This document shows positions 29,506-40,745 of a stretch of DNA of 64,000 nucleotides, piece after piece. Each line of letters opens with the position of its first letter. Within the stretch, counting starts at the first letter, position 1. Made by a program: the position numbers and the translations under genes. Where the stretch lies: contig NAJO01000011.1 in assembly GCA_002077065.1 (NCBI GenBank), positions 147,001-211,000 on the forward strand. The letters run 5' to 3'. The stretch is from Cryoendolithus antarcticus (Eukaryota; Ascomycota; Dothideomycetes; Cladosporiales; Cladosporiaceae). The notes under the pieces are model-generated. The model made no database searches. It worked only from the letters and a program-made list of their open reading frames with translations, and was not told where the DNA came from.

Positions 29506-32466
29506 TCACATCACAGAGCACCCGACACCATACATAGCCCTCTCGACATCACCCTTGACCACATACCAGTCCGCCCGCCTCTCCACAAACTCGTAGACCT
29601 CCTCCGTAGGAAAGATTCCATGGTAACGCTCATGATCAGCGATCACAGCCGCCAGCTCCCTAGCTTGTAGACTCGTCTTCGTAGCCTTCGTGCTCAGCAT
29701 ACTGATCCTCTTCCCACCACCACCGCCGAAGTAGGTGCCTGGAGGGTCAATGTGGATCAGGTAGATCTGGCCTAGTTCTCGCAAGGCGGCGAAATAGGGG
29801 AGGAGTGGCTTCTGGAGGAGCGAGGTGATGAAGGTGGAGTAGTGGTTGATATCCGAGATGAGCTTGATAGAGCCGTCGACTGATATTCGCTGGCGTTTGA
29901 AGTGCTTGCAAAGGGCTGTGAACAGGCGCAGCCCGACTTCTTGCATGAAGACGTCGAGCATGTTCTTGTCTGTGCTGCCTACTAGCATGCTGGTGTGGCC
30001 ACTAATCATGTCGACGATCTGTTTGGCAGTCGCGGTCGGCGAGATATCGAGATCGTAGACAGCGGCGGCTTTGCTCCCGGGTTTCGCGTCGGCACCGGGA
30101 TTGAAGTCCAAGGCTTGCTGAGTGGTGGCGAAGATGTACTCTACTTCGTCAATCAGGACATCGATGCCTTTGTTCAGACCTGCCGCAACCCGCTCGTCAA
30201 GCATCTGCTCGAAGCGCTTCTTCTCTTTGACCGCTGGGTCGAGGAAGTCCTCGCGGTCAGTGAGTTTGGTGGCGACGAGCTCTTGAGCGTAGAAGACGTC
30301 GATCATCTGCTGAATCAGATCGCCCACGTTGACGAGCTCCAGGAAGGTGACGAGAGGCTCGACGCCTACAGGCTTTTCGATCGCTGCATCTCCGTTGTGT
30401 GTCTGAGCTCGATATTCGCGTACTTGGCGCGGGTTGTAGTTGCCCAGGTGCTCCACTGCCTTGTCAAAGCCAGTGCGAATATGTCTGCTGCCAAGCACAT
30501 CAAGGAGCTTGACGAACACGGTCTCGCATTGCTCCTTGGCGTCCAGACCATGCTTGCCGGGCATCTTCACAAACAGTGCTGACCGCTCTATACATGACTG
30601 TGCAAGGTGGGTCAAGCCGAGTGCGACCTAGATACTAAACAGCGTCTTGATACCTTCGAGTCTCGAATTCATGATCGCAGCTTTCGCTGCCAGCTCAGTA
30701 GTTGGCGCTTCGTGCACGGGTGTTGGGCTTCGGTTTGGAGTACTGCGATCTGTGAGAGTCGGCGTACGTGGCCGCGATTGTGATGTAGCGCTGGCTTCGA
30801 GATTCGCGAGAGCAGGGTTCGGCGCTGGCTTCGATGCTGCGAATGGGAATGCAGGCAAGACGTTGACTGGCATCATCACCACTTTTTTGAACGACGTAAG
30901 GAAATCTCGCTTCGCCGCTTGGCGGTTGATGTTGGACATGAAGTATGATTCAGTATTCTCTTGTTGCTCTGACAGCTCTCGCTCCCACCGTGCGACATCT
31001 TCGGTCGCTCGTGTTTCGAAGAACGCAAGCTCTTCTGTGAAGTACAGATCAACGTGCCTATCAAAGCACTGCGTGATCGCTAGACTAGACTGTGTTGAGA
31101 AGTCAGACGGAGACGAGCGTGAAGGCTTCAGCGAGGCGGCCATGCGGACTGCCTGACAGAATGTTCCCGAGACTGCTTTCACGTACGTCTCGCGTCCGTG
31201 GTCATGTGCCTCGTCGTAGAGTGTGGTGAGGTAATCAGCTAAGACTCCTTCGCATATTCGTGACAGGAGAGGTGTGAACACGTCAACTCCAGGGGGGAAG
31301 ACGCGATCTATAGTGGCAGCTTGGTCGACCAGTAGCCGGGCCAGTCGCTCGAAGAAAGATTGCGATGAGTTGAGATCCACATGGCCCTGAGCAACTCCGT
31401 CAAGACAGTCAAGCGGGTTGCCCAAAATCTTAGACTTCTGTATCGCAGCATTGCCATCGATGTATGCGTCGATCGCGACACGACCACCGTTCAGTGAGAC
31501 CAACACGTGGGCGTAGCGTATCATCCGACCATCGACATCGTCGACAGCTAAGCCCTGCTCGAACTCACGGAGTACAGCACTCTCAAAGACTCGGACCAGC
31601 GCATCGAGCTTACCTTGTCGGACTGCCCAGCCCTCTGTGTGATCACAGCGCGAAAATCTCCTCAGCTGTGACAATATCTGTGCTTGCTGCTCGGGATCTC
31701 GATACAGGCGGAAGATCACAGAGTTGGACTGGTTGTTCCAAGTGGAGAGATCCAGGTACATTGGCCCAAGAGCCGCATACACTTTCGCGAACTCCTGTTT
31801 CGCCTTACCTCGAATTGACTGTACCCGTTCAAGGACATGCAGAGCTTCAGCTGGATCTGACTTCCCGTCAGAAGCGCCGTTCGGTAAGGCGGGTGATATT
31901 GTCAAATCCTCGAACCCATCCGTCAGGGTAGGTCGTCGCACAGGCTGCTGGCTGTGATCGAGTGAGCCTCGGTATCGTCTCTCTTCCTGTCCAGCATCAA
32001 ACAGAGTCACACTCGCCGCATGTGCCCGTGTCCTAGTAGATGTCCCATTTGCGGCGGACAGATCACCTCCGCTGCGCTTCGCTTCAGTCTCCTCCTTCAC
32101 TCTCTGGGCCTCGATTTTCCGCCTAAGCGCATCGTCCAATCTCCGTCGCGCTTCTGCTTCGTTCCACACGCCAATAGCGCGCAACTTCTGTATCCATCGA
32201 CTGTCATCGTAAACCATTTCCCGCAATCTGCGGCTAACCCTTGCACATCGCAATAGATCGGGCACTGGTACATAGTCCAGGATCACTGCTATGAGCTCGG
32301 CGGGAAGTACGGGCTTCGAGGTAATAATCTGCGTCTGCCGCAGCGAGGCCAGCATGTTGGTATTGCCCGGTCGGACGTTGCGAGTAGCACCCATCGCGCC
32401 TGCCTTGGAGCGAGGTGTGGAGGACCGGATGTCGCCCACACCTGCTGAGCTCGAGGGTCGCGACAT
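29506..32466 (-). CDS. RCY1: Recyclin-1 (F-box and Sec10-like), with one in-frame TAG
   Basis: Minus strand from the ATG at 32466. The frame encodes 612 residues to LEGIKTLFSI, meets a TAG at 30630-30628, and continues in the same frame for 373 more codons (VALGLTHLAQSCIERSALFV...). An F-box is at residues 51-97 (PVLPAELIAVILDYVPVPDL), followed by a Sec10-like helical region on both sides of the stop. The end CSVM is a CAAX prenylation box, as known for Rcy1. Recyclin-1 works with Skp1 in endosome-to-Golgi recycling and exocyst-linked traffic. In relatives the join reads, as I recall it, LFSI-E-VAL, so the TAG sits where a GAG is expected: a one-base nonsense change, sequence error, or removal by a 48 nt intron (30635-30588). 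Confidence 0.82.
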
Positions 32467-32999
32467 TGCGAATGTTGTGGTGTATCGCTAGATGTACATG
32501 GACGTGGAGTATGCACCTCCGGCCGTCACCAGTCCAAGCACGAATTCACTGTCCTCTAGATGACCGTCATGCAGGTCATCTCCCGCAACGGTTCGGCAGG
32601 TGGCCGTTTTGGTGTGGGGCACTCGGGCTCCAAACACGTTTTCGAGAGAGGGAAAGATCGGCAACATTCCTTCGTTCATAAAACATCCCTCGCTGATGCC
32701 CAATGTCACCAGGAGAACCCAACATTGCGTACACTTATTATCCGTGCCATCATGGTCCTTGGACTGGTTGGGCAACACACCGCCGACGACCTGCCTTGAT
32801 CTGCGCTGACGCTAATGGCCCGGCCACCTGAGCTCATCTCAGAGCCGCCAATGGACCAGGTTTCCATGCCTGCATGGCGAAGACGTAAGTGCATATGACA
32901 TTTGACTCTCTCCAACTCCAATCCCGGTTCCGTCACGCGCGTGTCTCTGGGATTCGCATCTACGCCTGCGCCCAAGCGCGATTTTACGAAAGCGCCGCC
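32467..32999. other. Intergenic, divergent promoters of RCY1 and the RS-rich gene
   Basis: About 530 bp between opposite starts. The RS-rich frame is open upstream to 32889, but codes nothing recognisable before 33000. No clear regulatory motif seen. Confidence 0.45.
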
Positions 33000-33617
33000 A
33001 TGTGTCTCCTTAGCCCCAAAGTCGAGCAAGAATACACAGTCCCAGCACGAGTCACCCGAGTCAGAAGAACCTCGAGAGTCTCAAGACGCTCTCCGTCACC
33101 TCCGCGAGTGACACGCATCCGTGAGTCCATCATCGAAGAGCGTCGGCCCTCTCCAGAACGGACGGTCGTCGCACCGCCTACACTGCCTCCGAGCCCACGT
33201 GCAAGCACGACCTTGAAAAGCGAGCGACGAACCTCTCGCGCCCCGAGCGTCCGAAATGAAACGCACTTCGTCGAAGTTGAACATGAGAGCGACAGCTCTT
33301 CGTCCAGCGATGACGTAAGGTCACGCACTACGTCCCACACGCGCAAGACCTCTCGCTCGAAGACCACTGCGCCAGTTTCGGAGTATAGTCTGCACGAGCG
33401 GGAGACTCGACGGGAGCGAGACTACGGCAGTCCGAAGCCCGAGTACGAGACGTACAGATATGTGGAGGCACCCAAAGGCGGGCCTGCGAGAAGCAGGAGT
33501 AGGGGCCAGGGCACGAGCTTCTATGATGGGCCGAGAGCGAGTCAGGACGCTTATAGGAGGGAGAGAGTTGTGACTGAGGATGAATATGGGAGGAGGCGCA
33601 GGGAGTACCAGCGGTAG
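33000..33617 (+). CDS. Hypothetical Arg/Ser-rich protein
   Basis: ORF of 205 aa starting MCLLSPKVEQEYTVPARVTR. Nearly the whole protein is disordered and rich in Arg, Ser, Glu and Tyr: VRRTSRVSRRSPSPPRVTRI, PSPERTVVAPP, a SDSSSSSDD acidic run, then YGSPKPEYETYRYVEAP and a terminal YGRRRREYQR. There is no RRM or other fold. SR dipeptides suggest phosphorylation by SRPK-type kinases, and small proteins of this make-up starting MCLLSPK occur in other Dothideomycetes as far as I recall, but the function is unknown. An earlier in-frame ATG at 32895 would add 35 residues of unlike composition, so 33000 is preferred. Confidence 0.65.
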   Translation: MCLLSPKVEQEYTVPARVTRVRRTSRVSRRSPSPPRVTRIRESIIEERRPSPERTVVAPPTLPPSPRASTTLKSERRTSRAPSVRNETHFVEVEHESDSSSSSDDVRSRTTSHTRKTSRSKTTAPVSEYSLHERETRRERDYGSPKPEYETYRYVEAPKGGPARSRSRGQGTSFYDGPRASQDAYRRERVVTEDEYGRRRREYQR

Positions 33618-34166
33618 AGCAGCTTGCTGTGGGTTAGAGTGGGAGATCGTCCTCTGGGAGACTGATCTTGCGTCCGTACGGGGGAAGAACTGGGGACAGA
33701 GAGCCGGACGATCGATCTATTGTGCACATTCGAGATTGCATTGGGGATCTGATAGCGTAGTGGCATGCATCATGTACCTGAGTCCTGCGTTATTACGAGC
33801 GAGATTAGCACTCCCTCATGTGACTTTCGTCGCAACTCAGTTTGACACATATCTGATTCCGTATGTTGCCCCAAGCCGCCAGTACAAATCATGTAGCTGT
33901 CCACTGTTCGCTGTCGTGAGATCTTCCCAATATATGTGACGGTCGACCTGTGGGTACTTGACTTTGAACTTGATGCCTGCGATCTTGTGCACGCGAGCTC
34001 CAACGCAGCATAAACACCACACAGATAACAAAAACCAGTCGTTCATCCTAGTCGCCTTTTAATCCAGCAATCATCTTAAAGACAGACGCTCAACAATACA
34101 TCTGCTGCGATCGCCGTGCCAGAACTGTCCTCCTTGGATCCCGATGCAGCAGCATGACCATCGATC
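33618..34166. other. Intergenic upstream of the phosphoinositide phosphatase gene
   Basis: About 550 bp; holds the promoter of the SAC1/5-phosphatase gene. No repeat, RNA or coding signal supported. Confidence 0.45.
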
Positions 34167-37100
34167 ATGAGGGTGTTAGTGAGGGCAGACCCCCAGCGCT
34201 CCATCGCACTAGCCACTGAAAATCATGTCTTGATATTCCGACATAGCTCATCCTCGACAGATTCACGCACTGGCTCATCGACATCCGTCGCCGAACATGG
34301 AGCGCCGAAATGCATTGTCGAGTTTCTGCCTTGGGAGAAGGCAGACATGGAGGACTATCGCTCCCTGAGCTCTCTGAAAGCCTTCGGAACTCTCGGATTG
34401 GTCACGCTGGCTGGCGATGTCTTCCTCTGTGTGGTGAACAGTGCTTCGAGGGTTGCCACTGTACGGCCTGGTGAGGATGTGCAGCGCATTGTTTCTGTCG
34501 AATTCCACTGCTTGAACCGCTCAGACTATGATCATCTCCTGAACGACCAGATCAACCCATTTCCTACCGATGGCTTGGATGCTGATGGCTATGATCATGG
34601 ACATAAGGAGAGCCTTCTTGAGCACCCTTGCATGGCTCTCAAGAAGCTACTCGGTGGCGGCACTTTCTATTATAGTGCCGACTTCGACCTGACGAAGCGA
34701 GTACAGGATCGGCCGGCGGAGACCAGCTCGGTGGCCATTGATAGTCTAGATGGCGGCTTCCTCTGGAACACTTATATGATCCAACCACTTGTCGACTTCA
34801 GGTCGCGGCTGTCGGACGGTGAGAGGCGCGCACTGGACACGTCTCGGATCTTGACATCTGCCATCCGCGGCTTCGCACTATCCGTCACTATCCCTGCTGC
34901 CTCATCGCCCGCACGAATTGCAAAGACGGGTCAGCCGTCGAGTATGACGCTGATTTCGCGGCTGTCTTGTCGCAGAGCCGGAACGAGGTTCAACTCACGA
35001 GGTATTGACGATGATGGGAATGTAGCAAACTTTGTTGAGACTGAGACGATCTTCAATACCGACTACATTTGCTTCAGCTATGTGCAGTGTCGTGGCAGTG
35101 TACCGCTATTCTGGGAGCAAGCCAGTGGCTTACCGGGACAGCAGAAAGTCACGATAACCCGGTCATTCGAGGCCACACAGCCTGCATTTGATGAGCACTT
35201 CATGAATTTGTCGAATGCATACGGCGACGTGCATGTTGTCAATCTCTTGAGCAAAGAGAAGCCCGCTGAGACGGAGCTAACACGACAGTACGACCAGCAC
35301 ATCCGGAGGTATGTGCAGCCAGCCAACGACGGCGTCAGTCATGAGAGAAGAGAAATACGTAGCATCAACTATGACTTCCACGCCGAGACTCGTGGGCCCC
35401 ATGGCTACGAAGCAGCGAGTGGCATCAAGCACAGTATACAAGATTCGACTGCGAGCTTCGAATACTATCTATCCGAGGAGACCCAGGAACAGGCACGTGT
35501 TGAGCCGAACGGTCGACGAGCAACATTGCGAGGTCCGCAGGAAGTGTTGAAGCAAAATGGCATCTTCCGAACCAACTGTCTCGATTGTCTAGACAGGACG
35601 AATCTTGTGCAGACCATCATATCGCAAATTGCTCTGGACACGTTCCTCCGCCAGCATGAAGACCGACCACCCACATCCGACTTCTGGGCTAGACATGGCA
35701 TTCTTTGGGCCGACTGCGGTGATGCACTGTCGAAGATCTACGCTGGCACAGGCGCGCTCAAGTCGTCCTTCACCCGCCACGGCAAGATGTCGCTCGCGGG
35801 CGCGGTGGCAGATCTGCGCAAGAGTGCACAACGGCTGTACATCAATAACTTCGAGGACAAGGGCAGGCAAAATACCATCGACATGCTGCTGGGTAGACTC
35901 ATGGGCCAAATGCCCGTCCACTTGTACGACCCAATCAACGACTACGTGACTGCTGAGCTCGAGCGTCGACAAACAGAGTTCACAGAGCCGAAGAGCATCT
36001 CAATCTGGGTGGGTACCTTCAATCTGAATGGCAAGACTAATGGACTACATGACGATCTCAGCTCATGGCTATGTCCGGAGGTGGATGAGAAACTGCAGGT
36101 TCCGGAGATCGTGGCAGTGGCCTTCCAGGAGATCGTCGAGCTCAACGCTCAGCAAATCGTACAGACAGACATGTATCGGCGCCACCAGTGGGATGAAGCA
36201 GTCCGCGAGACACTGAACAAGAAGACCGCTCAACTTGGCTCAGAGGACTATGTACTGCTGCGTGGCGGTCAATTGGTCGGAGCTTCACTTTCGGTCTTCG
36301 TCCGTGTCTCAGCATTGCCATTCATCAAGAATGTCGAAGGGTCTATCAAAAAGACGGGTCTGAGCGGCATGGCGGGGAACAAAGGTGCTGTCGCCATTCG
36401 AATGGACTACGCGGACACATCATTGTGCTTGGTGACGGCTCATCTCGCTGCTGGCTTCGCCAACTATGAGGAGCGTAACCAGGACTACCGCACCATCAGT
36501 AGTGGCCTTCGCTTCCAGCGGAATAGGACGATCGAAGATCATAAGACGATTATTTGGTTCGGCGACTTCAACTACAGGATAGGCCTGGGGAATGAGCGCG
36601 TAAGACAGCTTATTGATGCCAAAGATCTCAGTACATTGTACGAGAATGATCAGCTCAACCTCCAGATGGTCAACGGCAGGACATTTCCGTACTACTCCGA
36701 GAAGACGCCAACGTTCATGCCGACTTACAAGTACAATCTCAACTCAGACCTGTACGACACCTCGGAGAAAGGACGTATACCCGCGTGGTGCGATCGTATC
36801 CTTACTCGTGGCGACAATCTCCGGCAACTGTACTACGAAGCCTCGTCACTGCGCTTCTCGGACCATCGTCCAGTCTGGGGACTCTTCGACTGCAAAGTCA
36901 ATGTCGTGAATGAAGCAGACAAAGAGCGCATCAGCAGCGAGCTGTACGCAAAGCGTCGCATAGCTGTGGGCAAGAATACGGCCGTTGTTCGCGACGGAGC
37001 TAGTGACGACGACTCGATCAATGGCTACGACTCCCTGGAACCAGGTCTCCCCCCTGCAAGCTCAGACAAGCGCAAGTGGTGGCTCGATGGCGGGATGCCG

Positions 37101-37781
37101 GCTCGATCGACTGTCAACGCACCCAGTGATGCGCATGCGCCAAATCCCAATCGACCTGCGAATCCCTTCATCCCCTCTAGCGAGCCGGACTGGGTCAAGA
37201 TTGACAAGCCTTCCGCGCCTCCGTCTCGGAATGCGTCGAGACAGATCAGTGCACAGTCCTCCTCAGGTACCCTCAACAGGCCCACAGCGGAATCGAGGAC
37301 ATTTTCACCACCCTCGAATAGCCATCCCGACCCACCTGCACAGCCGGCTCGACCAGTCGCGGCACTAGATGGCACATCGTCTCCTCCATCTCAACAGACG
37401 CACCTCAAGACTACACTCCGCAAGCCTGCTCCCCCGCAAAAGCCGCAGAAGCCCAACGTGCTCCGCTCGAACAGCAACACTTCGACAACGTCTACGTCTT
37501 CGGCCCGTGCTGTTGCACCGCCTCCGCCCGCACCACGCAGAGGCGGCATCCCAACTGCGCCCACAGCTGTTGCTGACTTCCCGCCACCACCGCGGCGAGT
37601 GACAGGGTTGGGAGATAGAGCATTGGCTCCAGCACCTGCACCTACGAAGCAGAAGGATGACGACCACGCGAATGGTGATGGCGAGATGCCGCCGGGCCTG
37701 CCTCCTCGGCGGCAGACTGGATTGATGGATCAGGACGGGGAAGACGAGATCAAGGGCTGGGACGCTCTGCGGCCGACGTGA
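34167..37781 (+). CDS. Synaptojanin-like polyphosphoinositide phosphatase (SAC1 + inositol 5-phosphatase)
   Basis: Single exon, 1204 aa. The SAC1 domain covers about residues 1-560 with the intact C-x5-R site in RTNCLDCLDRTNLVQT (about 467-482). The 5-phosphatase domain runs from WVGTFNLNG (about 613) through WFGDFNYRIGL and PAWCDRIL to SDHRPVWGLF (about 897). A Pro-rich, disordered tail of 270 residues (PPPPAPRRGG) can recruit SH3 proteins. This is the Inp52/Inp53 architecture: it removes 5-phosphate from PI(4,5)P2 and further phosphates through the SAC domain, at the plasma membrane, actin patches and endosomes. Both active sites look complete, so it resembles Inp52/53 rather than Inp51, whose SAC site is degenerate; one-to-one orthology was not tested. 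Confidence 0.94.
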   Translation: MRVLVRADPQRSIALATENHVLIFRHSSSSTDSRTGSSTSVAEHGAPKCIVEFLPWEKADMEDYRSLSSLKAFGTLGLVTLAGDVFLCVVNSASRVATVRPGEDVQRIVSVEFHCLNRSDYDHLLNDQINPFPTDGLDADGYDHGHKESLLEHPCMALKKLLGGGTFYYSADFDLTKRVQDRPAETSSVAIDSLDGGFLWNTYMIQPLVDFRSRLSDGERRALDTSRILTSAIRGFALSVTIPAASSPARIAKTGQPSSMTLISRLSCRRAGTRFNSRGIDDDGNVANFVETETIFNTDYICFSYVQCRGSVPLFWEQASGLPGQQKVTITRSFEATQPAFDEHFMNLSNAYGDVHVVNLLSKEKPAETELTRQYDQHIRRYVQPANDGVSHERREIRSINYDFHAETRGPHGYEAASGIKHSIQDSTASFEYYLSEETQEQARVEPNGRRATLRGPQEVLKQNGIFRTNCLDCLDRTNLVQTIISQIALDTFLRQHEDRPPTSDFWARHGILWADCGDALSKIYAGTGALKSSFTRHGKMSLAGAVADLRKSAQRLYINNFEDKGRQNTIDMLLGRLMGQMPVHLYDPINDYVTAELERRQTEFTEPKSISIWVGTFNLNGKTNGLHDDLSSWLCPEVDEKLQVPEIVAVAFQEIVELNAQQIVQTDMYRRHQWDEAVRETLNKKTAQLGSEDYVLLRGGQLVGASLSVFVRVSALPFIKNVEGSIKKTGLSGMAGNKGAVAIRMDYADTSLCLVTAHLAAGFANYEERNQDYRTISSGLRFQRNRTIEDHKTIIWFGDFNYRIGLGNERVRQLIDAKDLSTLYENDQLNLQMVNGRTFPYYSEKTPTFMPTYKYNLNSDLYDTSEKGRIPAWCDRILTRGDNLRQLYYEASSLRFSDHRPVWGLFDCKVNVVNEADKERISSELYAKRRIAVGKNTAVVRDGASDDDSINGYDSLEPGLPPASSDKRKWWLDGGMPARSTVNAPSDAHAPNPNRPANPFIPSSEPDWVKIDKPSAPPSRNASRQISAQSSSGTLNRPTAESRTFSPPSNSHPDPPAQPARPVAALDGTSSPPSQQTHLKTTLRKPAPPQKPQKPNVLRSNSNTSTTSTSSARAVAPPPPAPRRGGIPTAPTAVADFPPPPRRVTGLGDRALAPAPAPTKQKDDDHANGDGEMPPGLPPRRQTGLMDQDGEDEIKGWDALRPT

Positions 37782-38124
37782 ATGCGGCAGGGTTGGATGG
37801 AACGCATATGCTTTGGCGGATGAAACGCATACGAATTAGGATGAGGCGGTCTCTGCGCTCGGCAAGCTATCGACCGAAAGGTAAGTCGTCCTAATGATAT
37901 ATCTATCGAGTAAGCATTGTTGCCTCCCATGATGGTATCGAATACAAAGCGTTGTGGAAAATGTCGTCAGATCGTGAATATCGTAGCAGCAAGTCGAGCA
38001 GTGCATGCTCATCCGACCGGTAGATTCAAGAAAGGTAGCAGGAACTTCGCCACCAACCGTGATGTGTACTGGCATTGTGTTTCGGAGCTCAACGTAACGT
38101 TGCTGCGGTGTCGTAAATGCGGTT
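37782..38124. other. Intergenic between converging genes
   Basis: About 340 bp between two 3' ends. A plus-strand frame from 37917 with two CxxC pairs crosses into the last exon of the zinc-cluster gene and is judged an antisense shadow. Confidence 0.45.
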
Positions 38125-40745
38125 CTACAAGACAACATCAGCACTGGGCCCATAAACACTCAAGCGGGCCGTCTTACCTCTTTCCTCAACAAGCAATCTC
38201 AACTCTGCCAGAAACTCCCCCTCAACCGGATCCCTCAGCTTCGGCGTCTGCTCCCCAAAGCTTCCCCTGCCAACCCACTTCTTGTCCCGATACTTGCATT
38301 GGAACAGCCCCACGAGCAGCTTGAATCTCTCATCAATCTTCTCACAAGCCCACCTTGCCTCTTGCATAGCTTCCGCGAACGGCATGTCGCCTTTCATCGC
38401 TTTCGTATCAGCCTGCAGCTGTATAGTCCTCTGCACTTCCTCTAACACCATACCGAGACCGAGCATGACGCAGAAGGCCGAGAGCCAAGTCGACTCTTTG
38501 TGGCCTGAGGTGTGGAGCGTGGCTTGGAGCCATTTGAGGATGTCTTTGTAGATGTTCCCTCGCAAGGTGGAGAAGAAGAATTTGAGCTGGCGATTTGCGA
38601 GGCGTGGAGAGGTGTGCGCGGGTAGGACAGGAGGTTTGTGAGGGTGTTGAATCGAGGCTCGGATGTAGTGGAGGGTATCGTCAGGGAATGTGAGGGTATG
38701 GCCCATTATGTAGGTTATAATTAGCATTTTGATAATGGAGCGGAGTAAAGTTTGAAGCTGAAGGATTGGAGTCAGTCATGTATGATGGAAGCAATGGCTT
38801 GGCGTTACTCACGTCGATGTCTTGAGTGCGTGTGTAGAGCTGGACGAGAAGAGCCAAGGTGGTGGCTTGAAAGTCGTTCACCTGGGATTCTTCCTCGAAG
38901 CACGTCCATGGGAAGTCACCGAGGCGATGGCTCTCCATGAGCTCGTCGAGGTAGTTCTTGAAGTGGGCATCATCGCTCGTCTCGATCTTAGTAATGCCGA
39001 GGGGAGGTGAGTACCTGTCGGAGCGTACAGAGCGGCCGGTGGAGGGATCTTGTCTGAACTGAACTTGGCCGAGGTACTCTTGGGTGCTTGGAACGAACTC
39101 GTACAATGTCCATCGCAGCGGGTGGCCGTAGCCACTAGTGAGGTGGACAACAACAGGTCGCTTAAAATCCCAAAACTGGACTTGCTCGCGCACGCAGTTC
39201 TCGATGGTCTGCTTCTGGTGCATCAGCGTCAATGAAGCTAGCAGGAGATGTCAGCTGAGATCTCAAGCACGCGTACTGCAGAACCTACGCGGCAGAAAAT
39301 CAAGTACGAAGTCTGGCAGCTTTGACCTGTCGCAGTCAAAGAAGTATTGCTGCCCTTTTTGCCATCGCATCTGACATCGAGCGCATGGATCGCCACCATC
39401 GCACTGCACATGTCAGCTCGTTGGTACGCTTGCAAGTAAGACGAATACGACCTACTGGATCTCGCTGCATGGCACACCTCCAGCATGCACCGCGTTTCCG
39501 CATTGTGGAGCTCTTCTGTCGCGTCTCATCATTGAGGTGGGTGTTCTTCTTACGGCCACCCTTTGCCGAGGGGGGCTCGGGCGCGTGTCGATGGTGGCCA
39601 GCACTAACAATGGTGGCGGGACCTGCGACAGCAATTACGCGATGAGTGCTCGGATACGGTATGTGCGCGACCTGCCGAGTCGGCACATGTACTGGGGCTG
39701 GGCGGTGTTGGACCGAGAGCTGAAGCGCGGGACGTGTCTGCATCGCCAGATTACTAGGGTCCATCGTCGCGGGTACCGACGGTGCCGGAGCCGTGTGAGA
39801 GCCAGCTACATGGCTATGTGCTGTTGCAAAAGAAGGGAGCTGGTCCGGGGGGCCACTTGGACTGGGCACGGGCTGCTGGTTGTGGACAACTTGATATGCC
39901 AGGTGTTGATTCAGGGATTGAGCGTCTGATGCCGAAAAAGGAGCAGCAGCATTTGCAGCGAGGAAACCGTCGTAAGGTGATATGCTATGCTGCATCAAGC
40001 TCCAGCCATACGTAGTTGCCTGAGATGGGCCATGGTAGAATGCACCACTAGCGCCAGGTCCAGCCTCACGCCACGAGCCTTGCAAAGTAGGCGCATTGCG
40101 ATAGAACGCGTCTCGCGGGTTTACCGTTAAGCCAGTGAGTAGTGCGCTGTCCACAGCAGCACTCGTCATCACAGCATCCATGTCGAAAGGGAATTGCGAC
40201 AAGTCATCTTGCCCTCCCTCCGGATGTTGCGTCGTTTCGGATCCAGCTGCGTGCTCGCTAGCGGGGTGTACCCTTCGCTGTGTTGCAACCGGTGCGACAG
40301 ATGGTCTGCGCGAGCGTCCAGAAGCGGAGGCGGGCTCTGAATGATTGTGCTGACTCATCATTGAATAGGCGCTGGAGTGGCTTTCCAGAGGCGAGATCGT
40401 ATCGAAGTCGCCAGAGAAGCTCGACGCATAGGCGGAGCATATGTCGAACGTTTCCAGGTCCAGCCCATTGCCGGCGACTTCGATCCAGTCGGCGTCGTTG
40501 GAGCTCGGCGTGAACTGGTCATTTGAGGCTTGCGGTGACACTGGGGTGTGCTGCTGGCTGCCCTTGTTGCTGCGCTCGAGTGCATCTGGCGACAGCTCGA
40601 TGGGACTCGTGAAGTGCCAGTCACTAAGTGTAGCATCCAGTTCCTCCGCGGTCATTTCGTGGAAGACGCCTTCGGAGTACAATTCATCAGGGCGAACGAC
40701 ATGATCGGAAGGAAAGGCTGAGGCAGGCGACTGGGCGAGGCCCAT
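38125..40745 (-). CDS. Zinc-cluster-like transcription regulator with mid-protein Cys6 motif
   Basis: Four exons, 40745-39456, 39403-39289, 39237-38813 and 38757-38125, with introns of 52, 51 and 55 nt in phases 0, 1 and 0; 820 aa. The first 410 residues are disordered and Gln/Ser/Pro-rich, with an acidic N-terminus (MTAEELDATLSDW) that could activate transcription. Then GGRKKN and MRKRGACWRCAMQRDP join CDGGDPCARC and QQYFFDCDRSKLPDFV. The cysteines read C421-x2-C424-x6-C431-x5-C437-x2-C440-x13-C454: the start of a GAL4-type zinc cluster with an unusually long last gap. The C-terminal half is helical (LKFFFSTLRGNIYKDILKWL). It likely binds DNA in the nucleus; targets are unknown. One intron falls inside the cluster. 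Confidence 0.85.

Noticed and set aside
30588..30635. 48 nt intron as the explanation of the recyclin-1 TAG
   Set aside because: Not excluded, but less likely: the donor is weak, a nearer CAG precedes the acceptor, and splicing would delete a conserved helix.
37917..38324. Plus-strand frame with two CxxC pairs, zinc-ribbon-like at first sight
   Set aside because: Half of it is antisense to the last exon of the zinc-cluster gene; spacing and surrounding residues do not fit a zinc ribbon.
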